Shown here one piece after another: positions 26,974-36,843 of a stretch of 43,572 nucleotides of DNA; position 1 is the first letter of the stretch, and every line of letters starts with the position of its first letter. Source of the DNA: Metasolibacillus meyeri (lineage in GTDB: Bacteria > Bacillota > Bacilli > Bacillales_A > Planococcaceae); the NCBI RefSeq assembly GCF_003049505.1, contig NZ_PYWN01000025.1, positions 1-43,572 of the forward strand, read 5' to 3'. Under the pieces are notes generated by a model. That model did no database searches. It was not told the DNA's origin and was given only the letters and a program-made list of their open reading frames with translations. Position numbers and translations under genes: made by a program.

Positions 26974-28251
26974 ATGAAAAACGCAGTTTATTTATTAGGT
27001 ATTGTTGTATTGATTTTAGCTGTTTATGCGTATGATGTGACGACAAAACAGCGTTCATTGGAAAGGGCTGTACATGCCCATTATACAAACGAGTTGACAA
27101 ATGCCTCAGAGAAGCTTTCTTTATTACACTCATCTATTGCGAAATCGATGCTTTTCCAAGATGAAAAAGCATTGCATAAAGAGTTAGATACAATTTGGCG
27201 TGTTAGCAGTGATATGCGCAATGCAGTTTCACGCCTGCCTTTACATCAAGATGTAGCAAATGATTGGATGCGTTATTTAGGGCGTATTGGCGATGAAGCA
27301 AAGCGTACGGCAGCTTCCAAAGATGCGACAGAATGGCGAGAAAAGATGACGGCTGTTAATGGTAATTTGCATGCATTAACAGAAGAGTGGACTGTTGCTA
27401 CATCTAATTATTTCCAGCAGGATGGTGATTATCGAAAATGGTCAAAAATAACGGCTGATGAAGTGGGAGATTCATCATTTTCCAAGGTGTCAGCTGATTT
27501 AAAAAGCTTTAATGAAACGGATTTTCCTTTAACTGCTAGTGAAAGTGACTATCAGAAAAAGCGTGAACTCCAGAATTTAATGGATGAGCCGTTAACGAAG
27601 GCACAAGCACTGGAAAGATTAAAAGCGGTATTCCCATTAATTAGTGATGCAACAATGACTGTGACAAAAAGTAGAGAGGATGCTCCGTATCCGTTTTATC
27701 ATATTCAATTTGTTAGAGGTTCGCGTATAGGCTATGCGGATATTACGGAAAAAGGTGGACATATTTTGTCTTTCTTATTGGAGCGACCAATGAAAAATAC
27801 AGCACTATCACATGAGGAAGTTTTACAAGCAGCGGAAAAAATAATGGCAGATGCGGGTTATGAAGATACGGTTATGACCGAAATGCGAGAAAATCATATT
27901 GCTTGGCATTTTGTTTTCACACGTAAAGTAGATGACGCACTCGTCTATCCTGACAGCATCCAAGTAAAAGTCGCAAAGGATAGTGGGGAAGTGCTCGGCA
28001 TTAATGCGATGGAATATATTCAAAAAGAAACAATTAAAGAGCAGGAGCTAAAACCGATTGATTGGTCAACGTTTTTCGGTGAAGGTGTAGTGATAGAGGA
28101 TGAGAAGCAAATTTATACTGAAAATGATGCATATGACCTACGTTTATGTTATGAAATTATTGCAAGGCTACCGGACAAGCAGTACGATACATTTCGTGTA
28201 GTTATAGATGCTACGACGCATGAAGTCGTTCAAATTGATACATTAGCTTAA
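26974..28251 (+). CDS. ypeB: Germination protein YpeB
   Basis: Partner of SleB, required for its stability and localisation in the spore; 425 residues, slightly shorter than the roughly 450 of B. subtilis. One N-terminal membrane anchor (about 4-20), then an alpha-helical region and PepSY-type repeats in the C-terminal half, such as ALSHEEVLQAAEKIMADAGY. Co-operonic with sleB. Confidence 0.94.
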   Translation: MKNAVYLLGIVVLILAVYAYDVTTKQRSLERAVHAHYTNELTNASEKLSLLHSSIAKSMLFQDEKALHKELDTIWRVSSDMRNAVSRLPLHQDVANDWMRYLGRIGDEAKRTAASKDATEWREKMTAVNGNLHALTEEWTVATSNYFQQDGDYRKWSKITADEVGDSSFSKVSADLKSFNETDFPLTASESDYQKKRELQNLMDEPLTKAQALERLKAVFPLISDATMTVTKSREDAPYPFYHIQFVRGSRIGYADITEKGGHILSFLLERPMKNTALSHEEVLQAAEKIMADAGYEDTVMTEMRENHIAWHFVFTRKVDDALVYPDSIQVKVAKDSGEVLGINAMEYIQKETIKEQELKPIDWSTFFGEGVVIEDEKQIYTENDAYDLRLCYEIIARLPDKQYDTFRVVIDATTHEVVQIDTLA

Positions 28252-28289
28252 CCAATATTTTCGTCTAATTTATCATGCTTCGACAATTA

Positions 28290-28503
28290 TTAGTACGTGA
28301 AAGTGAAATGACAGCAGCGATGTGATATGTACCAAAAATTCCTCGATAGATAGCGAGATGAATGCTTATATAACACCCAGTGAAAAGAGGAACTCAGTCT
28401 AAGAGCGCCGCGAGTGTCATTAGATGAAATTCTTCTTGCCTAGCGTATCCTGCTGAATCAAAGTATAAAGCATTCATCTCACCAGCCATAATCCTGCTGA
28501 ATC
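28290..28503. repeat. Intergenic region with long inverted repeat and direct repeats
   Basis: The 332-base ypeB-ypfA gap has no credible gene. GAGATGAATGCTTATA (28355-28370) is the inverse of TATAAAGCATTCATCTC (28464-28480) apart from one extra T, giving a potential 16-bp stem with a loop of about 93 bases. ATCCTGCTGAATC occurs at 28447 and 28491. The left part (GTGAAAGTGAAATGACA, later CAAAAATTC) resembles the left flank of the locus-2 element at 8290. Confidence 0.65.
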
Positions 28504-28583
28504 GTGATAAATAATAGTATAGATAAATTAGAACCTCCGTGCGATAATAGACATAGAAAATCTCAACGCACGAGGAGAAAAAC

Positions 28584-29234
28584 ATGGAATTGAAAATTGG
28601 AACGATGTTAATGTTAGAGCCAATGTATACAGAAAGCATGGAAAAGTTTAGATGTAAAGTAGTGGAAAAAGAAAACGATATTATTTACGTGGACTATCCG
28701 ATTAATGATTTCACAAAAAAGACAGCGTTCTTACTTGATGGAACGCAGCTTCACGCAGTATTTTATACAGAAGGTAATAGCTATAGCTTTACGACGAAAG
28801 TGATGGGACGAAAAAATGATCGCATACCGATGGTGATGTTATCATCGCCTCCAGCAAATGAATTTACAAAAATTCAGCGCAGAGAATTTGTACGTATTGA
28901 AACGGCTATTGATGTAGCGATCGAATATCAGGGTAGTTGCTATCAATTTATTGCGCAAGATATAAGTGCAGGAGGATTGTCGGTCCGCTTAACTGAGCTG
29001 GTAAAGTTTAAAGAAGGTGACACAGTTCAATTAACGATTGTCCTACCTTTTGTCAATGGCGAGATAAAATATGTTCAAACAGATGCACGCATTGTTCGGA
29101 TATTTAAAGAAAATGAACGAACAATCGCGTCTATTCAACTTACGGATACAGATGACGTTGATAAGCAACAGATTGTACGTTTGTGTTTCGAACGTCAATT
29201 GTTGCAACGTAAAAAAGAATTGAATGAATTATAA
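28584..29234 (+). CDS. ypfA: PilZ-domain c-di-GMP receptor YpfA/MotI (YcgR-type)
   Basis: A 216-residue cytoplasmic c-di-GMP effector that inhibits flagellar motility in B. subtilis. N-terminal YcgR-like domain (about 1-90) and C-terminal PilZ domain with both ligand motifs intact: QRREFVR (98-104, RxxxR at 100-104) and DISAGG (126-131). RBS AGGAG precedes ATG 28584. Pairs logically with the HD-GYP phosphodiesterase at 13413. Confidence 0.93.
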   Translation: MELKIGTMLMLEPMYTESMEKFRCKVVEKENDIIYVDYPINDFTKKTAFLLDGTQLHAVFYTEGNSYSFTTKVMGRKNDRIPMVMLSSPPANEFTKIQRREFVRIETAIDVAIEYQGSCYQFIAQDISAGGLSVRLTELVKFKEGDTVQLTIVLPFVNGEIKYVQTDARIVRIFKENERTIASIQLTDTDDVDKQQIVRLCFERQLLQRKKELNEL

Positions 29235-29315
29235 AGTGAAACTTCAATCAGTGGGGGTTTTCCTCATCCCCCACTACATAAAACATTACTGTCCGTTAAT
29301 GCGGGATAAAGTGAA

Positions 29316-29364
29316 GGCTGTAAGAAAAGCAGGGGAATACTTGCCTTTCTTTGCAGCCTATTTT
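29316..29364 (+). terminator. Terminator after ypfA
   Basis: GGCTGTAAGAAAAGCA pairs with TTGCCTTTCTTTGCAGCC, followed by TATTTT. A second GC-rich hairpin, AGTGGGGG with CCCCCACT at about 29252-29277, lies just upstream without a T run. Confidence 0.7.
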
Positions 29365-29434
29365 CAAGTGATTTAGCTAACGATTCAGCTTTGTTTCATA
29401 TATAATGTAATGGTAAGGAAAGTAGGGATAGATA

Positions 29435-30106
29435 ATGGCAAAGCAAATTCAAATTGCAATTGATGGTCCTGCTGGTGCAGGGAAAAGTACAATTGCAAAA
29501 ATTGTCGCAGAAAAATTAAATTTTACATACATCGATACAGGAGCGATGTATCGTGCTGTTACGCATAAAGCGATGCAACAAAACATACAATTAGATGATA
29601 GCGATGCACTTGAGAATATGTTAAGTGCAACAAAAATTGAATTACAACCGTCTACTAATGGACAGCTTGTTTATGTAGATGGTGTGAATGTGTCAGATGT
29701 TATTCGCTCAAATGAAGTAACCGCGAATGTTTCGCAAGTAGCTGCACATGCTAATATACGTGAGGTGTTAGTTGCGATGCAGCAGCAATTAGCAGCGGGT
29801 GGCGCTGTTGTAATGGATGGACGAGATATTGCCACACATGTTTTAACAGATGCGGAATTAAAAGTGTTTATGTCCGCTTCTGTAGAGGAGCGCGCTCGTC
29901 GTCGCCATCTCGATAATGAACGTCGTGGCATTGAATCATCGATTGAGCGTTTACAAGAGGAAATTGCGCTTCGGGACAAACTGGATAGTGAAAGAGAGGC
30001 TTCACCATTAATTCAAGCTGTAGATGCGGTGTACCTAGATACGACAAATTTAACGATTGATGAAGCGGCTGATGCGATTTTGAAGCTAGCACACGATGTG
30101 ATGTAA
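29435..30106 (+). CDS. cmk: Cytidylate kinase
   Basis: Phosphorylates CMP and dCMP; 223 residues. P-loop DGPAGAGKST (9-18), YIDTGAMYRAVT, MDGRDIAT and the LID region RARRRHLDNERRG. Adjacent to the S1-like gene as in other Bacilli. Confidence 0.96.
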   Translation: MAKQIQIAIDGPAGAGKSTIAKIVAEKLNFTYIDTGAMYRAVTHKAMQQNIQLDDSDALENMLSATKIELQPSTNGQLVYVDGVNVSDVIRSNEVTANVSQVAAHANIREVLVAMQQQLAAGGAVVMDGRDIATHVLTDAELKVFMSASVEERARRRHLDNERRGIESSIERLQEEIALRDKLDSEREASPLIQAVDAVYLDTTNLTIDEAADAILKLAHDVM

Positions 30107-30206
30107 GTCGTTTGAAAAAGATTTTTTGATGACAAAAGGGGAAATTTTTGTTTTTATTCACTATTTCGAATAAAATAAAAGTGGAACATGCGAAGGAGGG
30201 TTACAT

Positions 30207-31352
30207 ATGTCTGAAGAAATGAACTTAGAGTTAGAAAAGGAATTTCATGAAGGAGATATTGTGAGAGGTACTGCGGAGCAGGTGGACGATAAATCTGTTA
30301 CTGTTTCTATTGAAGGAGCTCCATTTGAAGGAATTATTCCGATTAGTGAGCTTTCAAGTCTACACATTGAAAAAGCATCTGATGCTGTTTCAGTAGGCGA
30401 TGTACTGGAGTTGGTAATCACTAAAGTGGAAGACGAAGCGTATGTGTTATCTAAGCGTAAAGTGGACGCATTGAAAGCATGGGATGATTTAATCGTAAAA
30501 TTTGAATCAGGCGAAGCGTTCGAAGCGGAAGTGAAAGATGTTGTAAAAGGTGGTTTAGTCGTTGATTTAGGTGTTCGCGGCTTTGTGCCTGCATCATTAG
30601 TAGAAGACCATTTCGTAGAGGATTTTGAAGATTATCGTGGCAAAACGATGCTCTTTAAAATTACGGAACTAGATAAGGAAAAAGGCCGTTTAATTTTATC
30701 TCACAGAGCGGTTGTTGAACAGGAAAAAGCCGAGCAGAAAAAGCAAGTAATTGGAAATATACAACAAGGCGATGTGTTAGAAGGAAAAGTTCAGCGCTTA
30801 GCCACATTTGGTGCATTCATTGATCTTGGCGGTGTAGACGGACTTGTACACATCTCGCAAGTATCACATGATCATGTAGAGGATGTATCAACTGTTTTAA
30901 CAGAAGGGCAAGCTGTCAAAGTAAAAGTTCTTTCTGTTGATGCGGACAATGAACGCATTTCATTATCCATTAAAGATACATTACCTGGACCGTGGGAAAG
31001 TATTGAGGAGCGTGTAGCGAAAGGCTCTGTTTTAACAGGTGCTGTTCGCCGTCTGGTGTCATTCGGTGCTTTCATCGAAGTATTCCCAGGTGTAGAAGGA
31101 CTTGTGCATATTTCGCAAATTTCGCATAAGCATATTAATACACCACATGAAGCATTAAAAGAAGGGCAAGAGGTGCAAGTAAAGGTGCTGGATGTCAACG
31201 CTACAGAAAAGCGTTTATCATTAAGCATTAAAGACCTTCTTGAAAACCCTGATAAAGAGGAAGAGTTCGATTACGAATTGCCAGAAGAAAACACAGGTTT
31301 CTCGTTTAGCGATGTAATCGGGGACAAATTAAAAGGCTTTACAAAGGAATAA
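30207..31352 (+). CDS. rpsA: 30S ribosomal protein S1 homologue (YpfD), four S1 domains
   Basis: A 381-residue RNA-binding protein with four S1/OB-fold repeats (about 15-85, 100-170, 190-257, 275-343), against six in E. coli S1. The last two have the strongest matches (GAFIDLGGVDGLVHISQ, GAFIEVFPGVEGLVHISQ). Low-GC Gram-positives carry this short form, which is not essential in B. subtilis. RBS AAGGAGGG precedes ATG 30207; a terminator follows. Confidence 0.93.
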   Translation: MSEEMNLELEKEFHEGDIVRGTAEQVDDKSVTVSIEGAPFEGIIPISELSSLHIEKASDAVSVGDVLELVITKVEDEAYVLSKRKVDALKAWDDLIVKFESGEAFEAEVKDVVKGGLVVDLGVRGFVPASLVEDHFVEDFEDYRGKTMLFKITELDKEKGRLILSHRAVVEQEKAEQKKQVIGNIQQGDVLEGKVQRLATFGAFIDLGGVDGLVHISQVSHDHVEDVSTVLTEGQAVKVKVLSVDADNERISLSIKDTLPGPWESIEERVAKGSVLTGAVRRLVSFGAFIEVFPGVEGLVHISQISHKHINTPHEALKEGQEVQVKVLDVNATEKRLSLSIKDLLENPDKEEEFDYELPEENTGFSFSDVIGDKLKGFTKE

Positions 31353-31366
31353 ATTACATGCATGTA

Positions 31367-31405
31367 ACGGATAATTCCCACATTTTATTGGGATTATCCG
31401 TTTTT
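31367..31405 (+). terminator. Terminator after the S1 gene
   Basis: ACGGATAATTCCCA pairs with TGGGATTATCCGT, followed by TTTTC. Confidence 0.9.
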
Positions 31406-31486
31406 CACTTTTACATTACATGCTATAATGAAAAAATTCGTGTATAATTACGTAGAGATTCGAAAGTTGGAAGGATGAAGTACAAG

Positions 31487-32797
31487 ATGACAAAACCAGT
31501 AATCGCCATTGTAGGACGTCCGAACGTAGGGAAATCAACAATTTTTAACCGTATTGTTGGAGAGCGTGTTTCCATTGTGGAAGATATTCCAGGTGTCACG
31601 CGTGACCGTATTTATAGTTCGGCTGAATGGTTAACACATGATTTTAATATTATTGATACAGGTGGAATTGACATTGGGGATGAGCCTTTTTTAGAGCAAA
31701 TCCGTCAACAAGCAGAAATCGCCATTGATGAGGCAGATGTTATTATTTTTATGACGAATGGTCGCGAAGGCGTAACAGCGGCTGATGAGCAAGTGGCAAA
31801 AATTTTATACAAAACGAAAAAACCGATTGTATTAGCTGTCAATAAAATCGACAATCCAGATATGCGTGAAATGATTTATGACTTTTATGCATTAGGTTTT
31901 GGTGAGCCTTGGCCAATTTCAGGCTCACATGGTTTAGGCTTAGGCGATTTACTTGATGAATGTGCGAAGCATTTCCCACAAGAGGATGAGGTACAGTATG
32001 GCGACGATGTTATTAAGTTTTCGTTAATCGGTCGACCAAATGTCGGGAAATCATCTTTAGTGAACGCCTTTTTAGGAAATGATCGTGTCATTGTAAGTGA
32101 TATCGCAGGTACAACACGCGACGCGATTGATACGCCATATGCATATGATGGTCAAGAATATGTCATTATTGATACGGCAGGGATGCGTAAAAAAGGTAAG
32201 GTGTACGAGTCGACAGAAAAATACTCCGTACTTCGTGCACTTCGAGCAATTGAACGCTCTGACGTTGTTTTAGTCGTCCTCAATGCAGATGAAGGTATTC
32301 AGGAGCAAGATAAGAAAATTGCTGGTTATGCGCATGAGGCTGGAAAAGCAGTTATTATCGTTGTGAATAAATGGGATGCTATTGAAAAAGATGACAAAAC
32401 GATGAATTTCTACACACAGCAAATTCGTGAGCATTTCTTATTTTTAGATTATGCACCCCTTATTTTTGTTTCCGCGAAAACGAAGCAGCGTGTGCACCAA
32501 ATTTTACCTGTTGTACAACGCGTAAGTGAAAATCATGCGATGCGCATTCAATCGTCGATTTTAAATGAAGTGATTGAGGATTCGGTAGCTCGTAATCCAG
32601 CACCTGCTGACAAAGGACGTCGTTTACGTATTTACTATGCAACACAAGTAGCTATTCAACCACCGACATTTGTTGTATTTGTCAATGAGCCCGAATTAAT
32701 GCACTTTTCATATGAGCGATTCCTTGAAAACCGCATTCGCGAAACATTTGATTTTGAAGGGACGCCGATTCGCTTAATTACTCGCGCACGCGATTAG
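31487..32797 (+). CDS. der: Ribosome biogenesis GTPase Der (EngA)
   Basis: Essential double GTPase for 50S subunit maturation; 436 residues. G domain 1 begins with [11 protein letters not shown] (about 8-18) and has DTGGID and NKID. G domain 2 repeats GRPNVGKSS near residue 180, with [11 protein letters not shown] and NKWD. A KH-like domain ends the protein. ATG 31487 ([10 protein letters not shown]) is preferred to the in-frame ATG at 31475, whose ribosome site would overlap it. Confidence 0.96.
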   Translation: MTKPVIAIVGRPNVGKSTIFNRIVGERVSIVEDIPGVTRDRIYSSAEWLTHDFNIIDTGGIDIGDEPFLEQIRQQAEIAIDEADVIIFMTNGREGVTAADEQVAKILYKTKKPIVLAVNKIDNPDMREMIYDFYALGFGEPWPISGSHGLGLGDLLDECAKHFPQEDEVQYGDDVIKFSLIGRPNVGKSSLVNAFLGNDRVIVSDIAGTTRDAIDTPYAYDGQEYVIIDTAGMRKKGKVYESTEKYSVLRALRAIERSDVVLVVLNADEGIQEQDKKIAGYAHEAGKAVIIVVNKWDAIEKDDKTMNFYTQQIREHFLFLDYAPLIFVSAKTKQRVHQILPVVQRVSENHAMRIQSSILNEVIEDSVARNPAPADKGRRLRIYYATQVAIQPPTFVVFVNEPELMHFSYERFLENRIRETFDFEGTPIRLITRARD

Positions 32798-32813
32798 TAA
32801 TGGGGGGAAAAAG

Positions 32814-33824
32814 ATGGAGAGAATAACGGTTTTAGGCGCTGGTTCTTGGGGAACTGCATTAGCGATTGTGCTTGCGGAAAATGGGCATGATACGCTTCTT
32901 TGGACGCACCGACAAGATCAAGCAGATGAAATTAACCAAAAGCATACGAATAAAAAATACTTACCACATACGACGCTTCCAACAAATCTAGTTGCAACTG
33001 CTAATCTTGCGGAAGCGGCACAACATGCACCAACAATCGTTGTAGCTGTGCCAACAAAGGCAATTCGAGAAGTATGTGGCAATCTATCGAAATTACTGCA
33101 AGAAAAAACGTTGTTTGTCCATGTATCGAAAGGTATTGAACCAGATACGTTACTGCGCATCTCTGAGCTAATGCAAGAAAGCCTCGGCACAGATTTAATC
33201 AAGGATATCGTTGTGTTATCAGGGCCAAGTCATGCGGAGGAAGTTGTGTTACAACATCCAACGACCGTAACGGCAGCATGTGAAAATCCTGCTTCAGCAG
33301 AAAAAGTACAAGATTTGTTTATGAACGGTTATTTACGTGTTTATACAAGTGAGGATGTCACTGGCGTTGAAATTGGTGGCGCATTGAAAAACGTCATCGC
33401 ATTAGCAGCGGGAATTACAGATGGCTTAGCTTATGGGGATAATGCCAAAGCAGCCTTGATTACACGTGGCTTAGCAGAAATTACTCGTCTAGGTGTAAAG
33501 ATGGGGGGCAATCCATTTACATTCGCTGGTTTAACAGGTATGGGTGATTTAATCGTCACATGTACGAGTGTGCATTCACGCAATTGGCGTGCAGGTAATA
33601 TGCTTGGCAAAGGGATGCCGCTTGAAGAAGTGTTAGAGCAAATGGGCATGGTTGTTGAAGGCATACGTACAACAAAGGCTGCACATCAACTTGCTTTGAA
33701 ATACGATGTGGCAATGCCAATTACTGCGGCGCTTTATGATGTGCTATTTAGCGATAAAACATCTAAAGAGGCAGTGGATGAGTTAATGATTCGCATGAAA
33801 AAACCAGAAATCGATGAGTTTTAG
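32814..33824 (+). CDS. gpsA: Glycerol-3-phosphate dehydrogenase [NAD(P)+]
   Basis: Makes sn-glycerol 3-phosphate for phospholipids from dihydroxyacetone phosphate; 336 residues. Rossmann [10 protein letters not shown] (7-16), [16 protein letters not shown], the catalytic-Lys region [13 protein letters not shown] and [12 protein letters not shown]. Sixteen bases after der, probably co-transcribed. Confidence 0.96.
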   Translation: MERITVLGAGSWGTALAIVLAENGHDTLLWTHRQDQADEINQKHTNKKYLPHTTLPTNLVATANLAEAAQHAPTIVVAVPTKAIREVCGNLSKLLQEKTLFVHVSKGIEPDTLLRISELMQESLGTDLIKDIVVLSGPSHAEEVVLQHPTTVTAACENPASAEKVQDLFMNGYLRVYTSEDVTGVEIGGALKNVIALAAGITDGLAYGDNAKAALITRGLAEITRLGVKMGGNPFTFAGLTGMGDLIVTCTSVHSRNWRAGNMLGKGMPLEEVLEQMGMVVEGIRTTKAAHQLALKYDVAMPITAALYDVLFSDKTSKEAVDELMIRMKKPEIDEF

Positions 33825-33871
33825 TAAAGTGTCATAAATTATCCACAAATTGCGCAAGCTTCTAAATAAGA

Positions 33872-33924
33872 AGGGTTGTTCAGAAAAGTTTGGTTACCAA
33901 CTTTGAGGACAACCCTATTATTTT
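33872..33924 (+). terminator. Terminator after gpsA
   Basis: AGGGTTGTTCAGAAAAGTT pairs with AACTTTGAGGACAACCCT, followed by ATTATTTTGT. Confidence 0.85.
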
Positions 33925-33997
33925 GTCTAGGTTGGTTATATAATTTACAATGGTATACATGAGACTACATAGTTATATAGAAAGGCGGTTTTAATTC

Positions 33998-34258
33998 GTG
34001 AATAATCCAATGTTGGACACATCTTACCTACTACTGAATACAGCGCGTGGTCCATTAGCGCATATACCTGCGCTTGATGTGATGTGGATATCCTTTTATT
34101 CGATTGGCTTGTTGCTCCTATCAGTTGTTATTATTTCAGCAACGCGCAAATGGGTGAACAATATCTTTTTATCTTTTATATTGAAGCTAATCGCCTATAT
34201 AATGTTAGCAATTGGTGCGTTTTTAATGGTGTTAATCGTTGCGACATGGCCAAATTAA
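33998..34258 (+). CDS. yphE: DUF2768 small membrane protein (YphE-like)
   Basis: An 86-residue protein with two hydrophobic segments (about 31-46 and 60-83). Position between gpsA and the yphF-like lipoprotein, and the segment MWISFYSIGLLLLSVVI, match B. subtilis yphE. Its function is unknown; the neighbourhood suggests sporulation-associated expression. GTG 33998 follows AAGGCGG; the shorter B. subtilis protein would correspond to a start nearer MWISF. Confidence 0.8.
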   Translation: MNNPMLDTSYLLLNTARGPLAHIPALDVMWISFYSIGLLLLSVVIISATRKWVNNIFLSFILKLIAYIMLAIGAFLMVLIVATWPN

Positions 34259-34284
34259 AATATAATTGAGGGAGAAATTTTAGC

Positions 34285-35001
34285 ATGAAAACAAGATGGA
34301 CGCTGCTTGTGACAGTATTTTTATCTACGCTCATTTTGACAGCTTGTATGTATCCAGAGGAGCGCAAGATTGAAAATCAAGTACCTGATGTAGATCAATT
34401 GGCAGCCGTACAACGTGCCATAACAGAGTTTCAGGCAGATACAGGCGTTTTACCGATAAAAACACGTGATATGGATACGGATATTTTTATTAAATATTTA
34501 ATTGATTTTGAAAAGCTTGTGCCCAAGTATTTAGCATCACCGCCGGTAAACTCATTTGAAAAAGGTGGAATTTTTCAATATATTATTTGGACACCAGAAG
34601 AAAATCCAACAGTAAAACTTGTTGATTTACGTGTACCAGAAAGAATTAGAGAAGTGAAAATACGCTTTATTGGTACGAAATACCCACAATATAAAGAGAG
34701 TTTGACACCGTATATTTATACGATTAACTTCGAAAAAATTGGTTATAAGGAAAATATTACTGTGTCAAGTCCGTATTCAAATAATCAATTACCAATTATT
34801 GTTTCTACACAAGGGGAACTGTATGTCGATTATTCAATCGATTTGTACCAATTTATAAAAGAACAAGGGTTGAAGCCAGAGCCAGGTGAAGATATTCGTA
34901 TGCTACTAGCAGAGCATTATCCTGTTGTTCCCGCATACTCATTACCATATACAGTTGATGAAAATAATGAGCCTATTTTTATGTATGAGCCAAAGAAGTA
35001 A
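34285..35001 (+). CDS. yphF: YphF-like lipoprotein
   Basis: A 238-residue secreted lipoprotein. The N-terminus KTRWTLLVTVFLSTLILTAC ends in a lipobox with the lipidated Cys at residue 21. The rest is a soluble extracytoplasmic domain without motifs I recognise. Located between yphE and spoIVA as in B. subtilis. RBS GAGGGAG precedes ATG 34285. Function unknown. Confidence 0.85.
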   Translation: MKTRWTLLVTVFLSTLILTACMYPEERKIENQVPDVDQLAAVQRAITEFQADTGVLPIKTRDMDTDIFIKYLIDFEKLVPKYLASPPVNSFEKGGIFQYIIWTPEENPTVKLVDLRVPERIREVKIRFIGTKYPQYKESLTPYIYTINFEKIGYKENITVSSPYSNNQLPIIVSTQGELYVDYSIDLYQFIKEQGLKPEPGEDIRMLLAEHYPVVPAYSLPYTVDENNEPIFMYEPKK

Positions 35002-35201
35002 AGTTTATCTCATAGCAACAATTTTTTTGTACCAAAAGCAAAGAAGTTGCATTGGGGATTTAAAAGCTTGTAAAAATTCTACTTTCGGTCAACCTGATGT
35101 GAAATTTTTAGCTTCCATTCCTCAATCGCTAGCCAATGAAGAAAGTCTTGGCTAGTTGATGGTTCACTTTAGTTTTCAAAGAAAGTATAATTTTTCACAA
35201 T

Positions 35202-35248
35202 AAAGGCTGTTTGAAAAGTGCTACAGTACACTTTTTGAACAGCCTTTT
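35202..35248 (+). terminator. Terminator after yphF
   Basis: AAAGGCTGTTTGAAAAGTG pairs with CACTTTTTGAACAGCCTTT, followed by TCG; the T run is within the stem. The rest of the 35002-35302 gap holds a hairpin CTAGCCAA/TTGGCTAG at 35129-35155. Confidence 0.8.
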
Positions 35249-35249
35249 C

Positions 35250-35278
35250 GCATATTTGTTATCAGCTAGGCATAAGTT
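35250..35278 (+). promoter_or_regulatory. Sigma-E-like promoter of spoIVA
   Basis: GCATATT (35250-35256), 14 bases, CATAAGTT (35271-35278), close to the mother-cell sigma-E consensus (KMATATT, 14-15, CATACAHT). The predicted start is just upstream of the spoIVA ribosome site. Confidence 0.6.
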
Positions 35279-35302
35279 TAAACAAGTAAAGGAGGAGCGT
35301 CT

Positions 35303-36781
35303 ATTAGCGAACAAATTTTTCAGCAACTTGCGGAACGAACAAATGGTGATGTCTATATTGGGGTAGTTGGTCCCGTCCGTGTAGGAAAATCAACATTCGT
35401 CAAAAAAGTAATGGAATCTCTCGTTTTACCGAATATTATGAATGAAGATGATCGTAAGCGCGCCTTGGACGAGCTACCACAAAGCTCACCAGGACCTGTG
35501 ATTATGACAGCAGAGCCTAAGTTTGTGCCTGCCAATGCAGCACCTATTTCTATAGGTGACGATGGTTTAAGCTTCCGTATACGCCTTGCCGATTGCGTCG
35601 GTTATATTATTGATGGGGCAAAGGGTTATGAGGATGAAAATGGACCGAAATATGTGCATACACCTTGGCATACAGAAGCTATTCCATTTCAAGATGCTGC
35701 AAAAATTGGCACAGATAAAGTAATACGTGACCATGCGAATATTGGGGTAGTTGTGACAACGGACGGCACTGTTAACGGAATTGAACGCCAAGCAGCAGCA
35801 GTAGCAGAAGTGGCGATTATTGAGCAGTTAAAGGAAATTGGTAAGCCATTTGTTATTGTCATTAACAGTACGATGCCAGCGCGAGAGGAAACGCGCAATT
35901 TACGCAATGAATTGTTTGAGACATATGAAGTACCTGTTATTGCAACGTCCATCGATCAGCTCACAACATCTGATATTGCGTATATTTTGCAGGAGGCTTT
36001 ATACGAGTTTCCAATTGAATATATCGAAGTTGAAAAGCCTGATTGGGTAGATGTGCTTGATAGTACGCATCATATCAATGAATCATTGACAGTAGCTGCA
36101 AATGAGATGGTTGGACATGTAGAAAAAATTCGCGATGTCGAAAAGGCAACAAACTTTTTGAAGGCCTTGGATTTCGTAGAAAATTGTGAAGTTGGACGTG
36201 TGGATGCAGGTCTTGGCGTTGTCACAGTGCGTTTAACGATACAAAATGATATTTATAAAGCGATTTGCAACGAATGGCTAGAGCAGCCAATAGATAGCAA
36301 AAAAGATTGGTTATTATTTATTAAAGAGGCATCTGAGGCAAAAAGGGCGCAGGCGCGCTTCCGTGATGCCATTGAGCAAGCACGCGTGGAGGGCTATGGC
36401 CTAACATTGCCAACAATGGATGAATTTGAACCGAACGAGCCAGAATTAATTAAGCAAAATAATTTTTATGGTGTTCGTATGAAAGCGACAGCGCCATCAT
36501 ATCATATTATTCGTGTTGATATGGAATCGGAATTTGCACCATTAATCGGCTCAGAATTCCATAGTCAGCAATTGTTAAAGGATTTACAATATGCATTCGA
36601 AAACGATCGCGAATCTTTATGGCAAACGCAATTATTTGGTACGCCGCTTCATGAAGTATTGAAGGAGAGCATTCGTTATAAAATGAATACTGTACCAAAA
36701 ACTGCTAAAAAAAGAATGCGTCAAACAATTGAGCGCATGGTCAATGAGGGAGATAGAGGGTTAATTACATTTATTATTTAG
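35303..36781 (+). CDS. spoIVA: Stage IV sporulation protein A (spore-coat ATPase), ATT start
   Basis: The morphogenetic ATPase that polymerises on the forespore to anchor the coat. The frame from 35303 gives 492 residues, the B. subtilis length, with Walker A GPVRVGKST at 23-31 and later DCVGY, PGAKGYEDENGP-like (DGAKGYEDENGP) and a conserved C-terminus. No ATG, GTG or TTG exists in frame between the TAA at 35279 and ATG 35411, which would remove the P-loop. AAAGGAGGAG (35288-35297) points to ATT 35303 as start. Either a genuine rare start or a base error. Monocistronic. Confidence 0.92.
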   Translation: MSEQIFQQLAERTNGDVYIGVVGPVRVGKSTFVKKVMESLVLPNIMNEDDRKRALDELPQSSPGPVIMTAEPKFVPANAAPISIGDDGLSFRIRLADCVGYIIDGAKGYEDENGPKYVHTPWHTEAIPFQDAAKIGTDKVIRDHANIGVVVTTDGTVNGIERQAAAVAEVAIIEQLKEIGKPFVIVINSTMPAREETRNLRNELFETYEVPVIATSIDQLTTSDIAYILQEALYEFPIEYIEVEKPDWVDVLDSTHHINESLTVAANEMVGHVEKIRDVEKATNFLKALDFVENCEVGRVDAGLGVVTVRLTIQNDIYKAICNEWLEQPIDSKKDWLLFIKEASEAKRAQARFRDAIEQARVEGYGLTLPTMDEFEPNEPELIKQNNFYGVRMKATAPSYHIIRVDMESEFAPLIGSEFHSQQLLKDLQYAFENDRESLWQTQLFGTPLHEVLKESIRYKMNTVPKTAKKRMRQTIERMVNEGDRGLITFII

Positions 36782-36804
36782 TAGTAAAAAATTCCTTTTG
36801 GATG

Positions 36805-36843
36805 ACAGGACAACGCTATTTTTAGGCGTTTTGTCCTGTTATT
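36805..36843 (+). terminator. Terminator after spoIVA
   Basis: ACAGGACAACGC pairs with GCGTTTTGTCCTGT, with T-rich sequence after it. Confidence 0.75.

Noticed and set aside
31424-31448. Two TATAAT boxes upstream of der
   Set aside because: Neither has a convincing -35 at proper spacing, so no der promoter is listed.
34925-35155. A 76-codon frame after yphF
   Set aside because: It begins inside yphF in another frame, has no ribosome site, and ends in a hairpin region; the composition is not protein-like.
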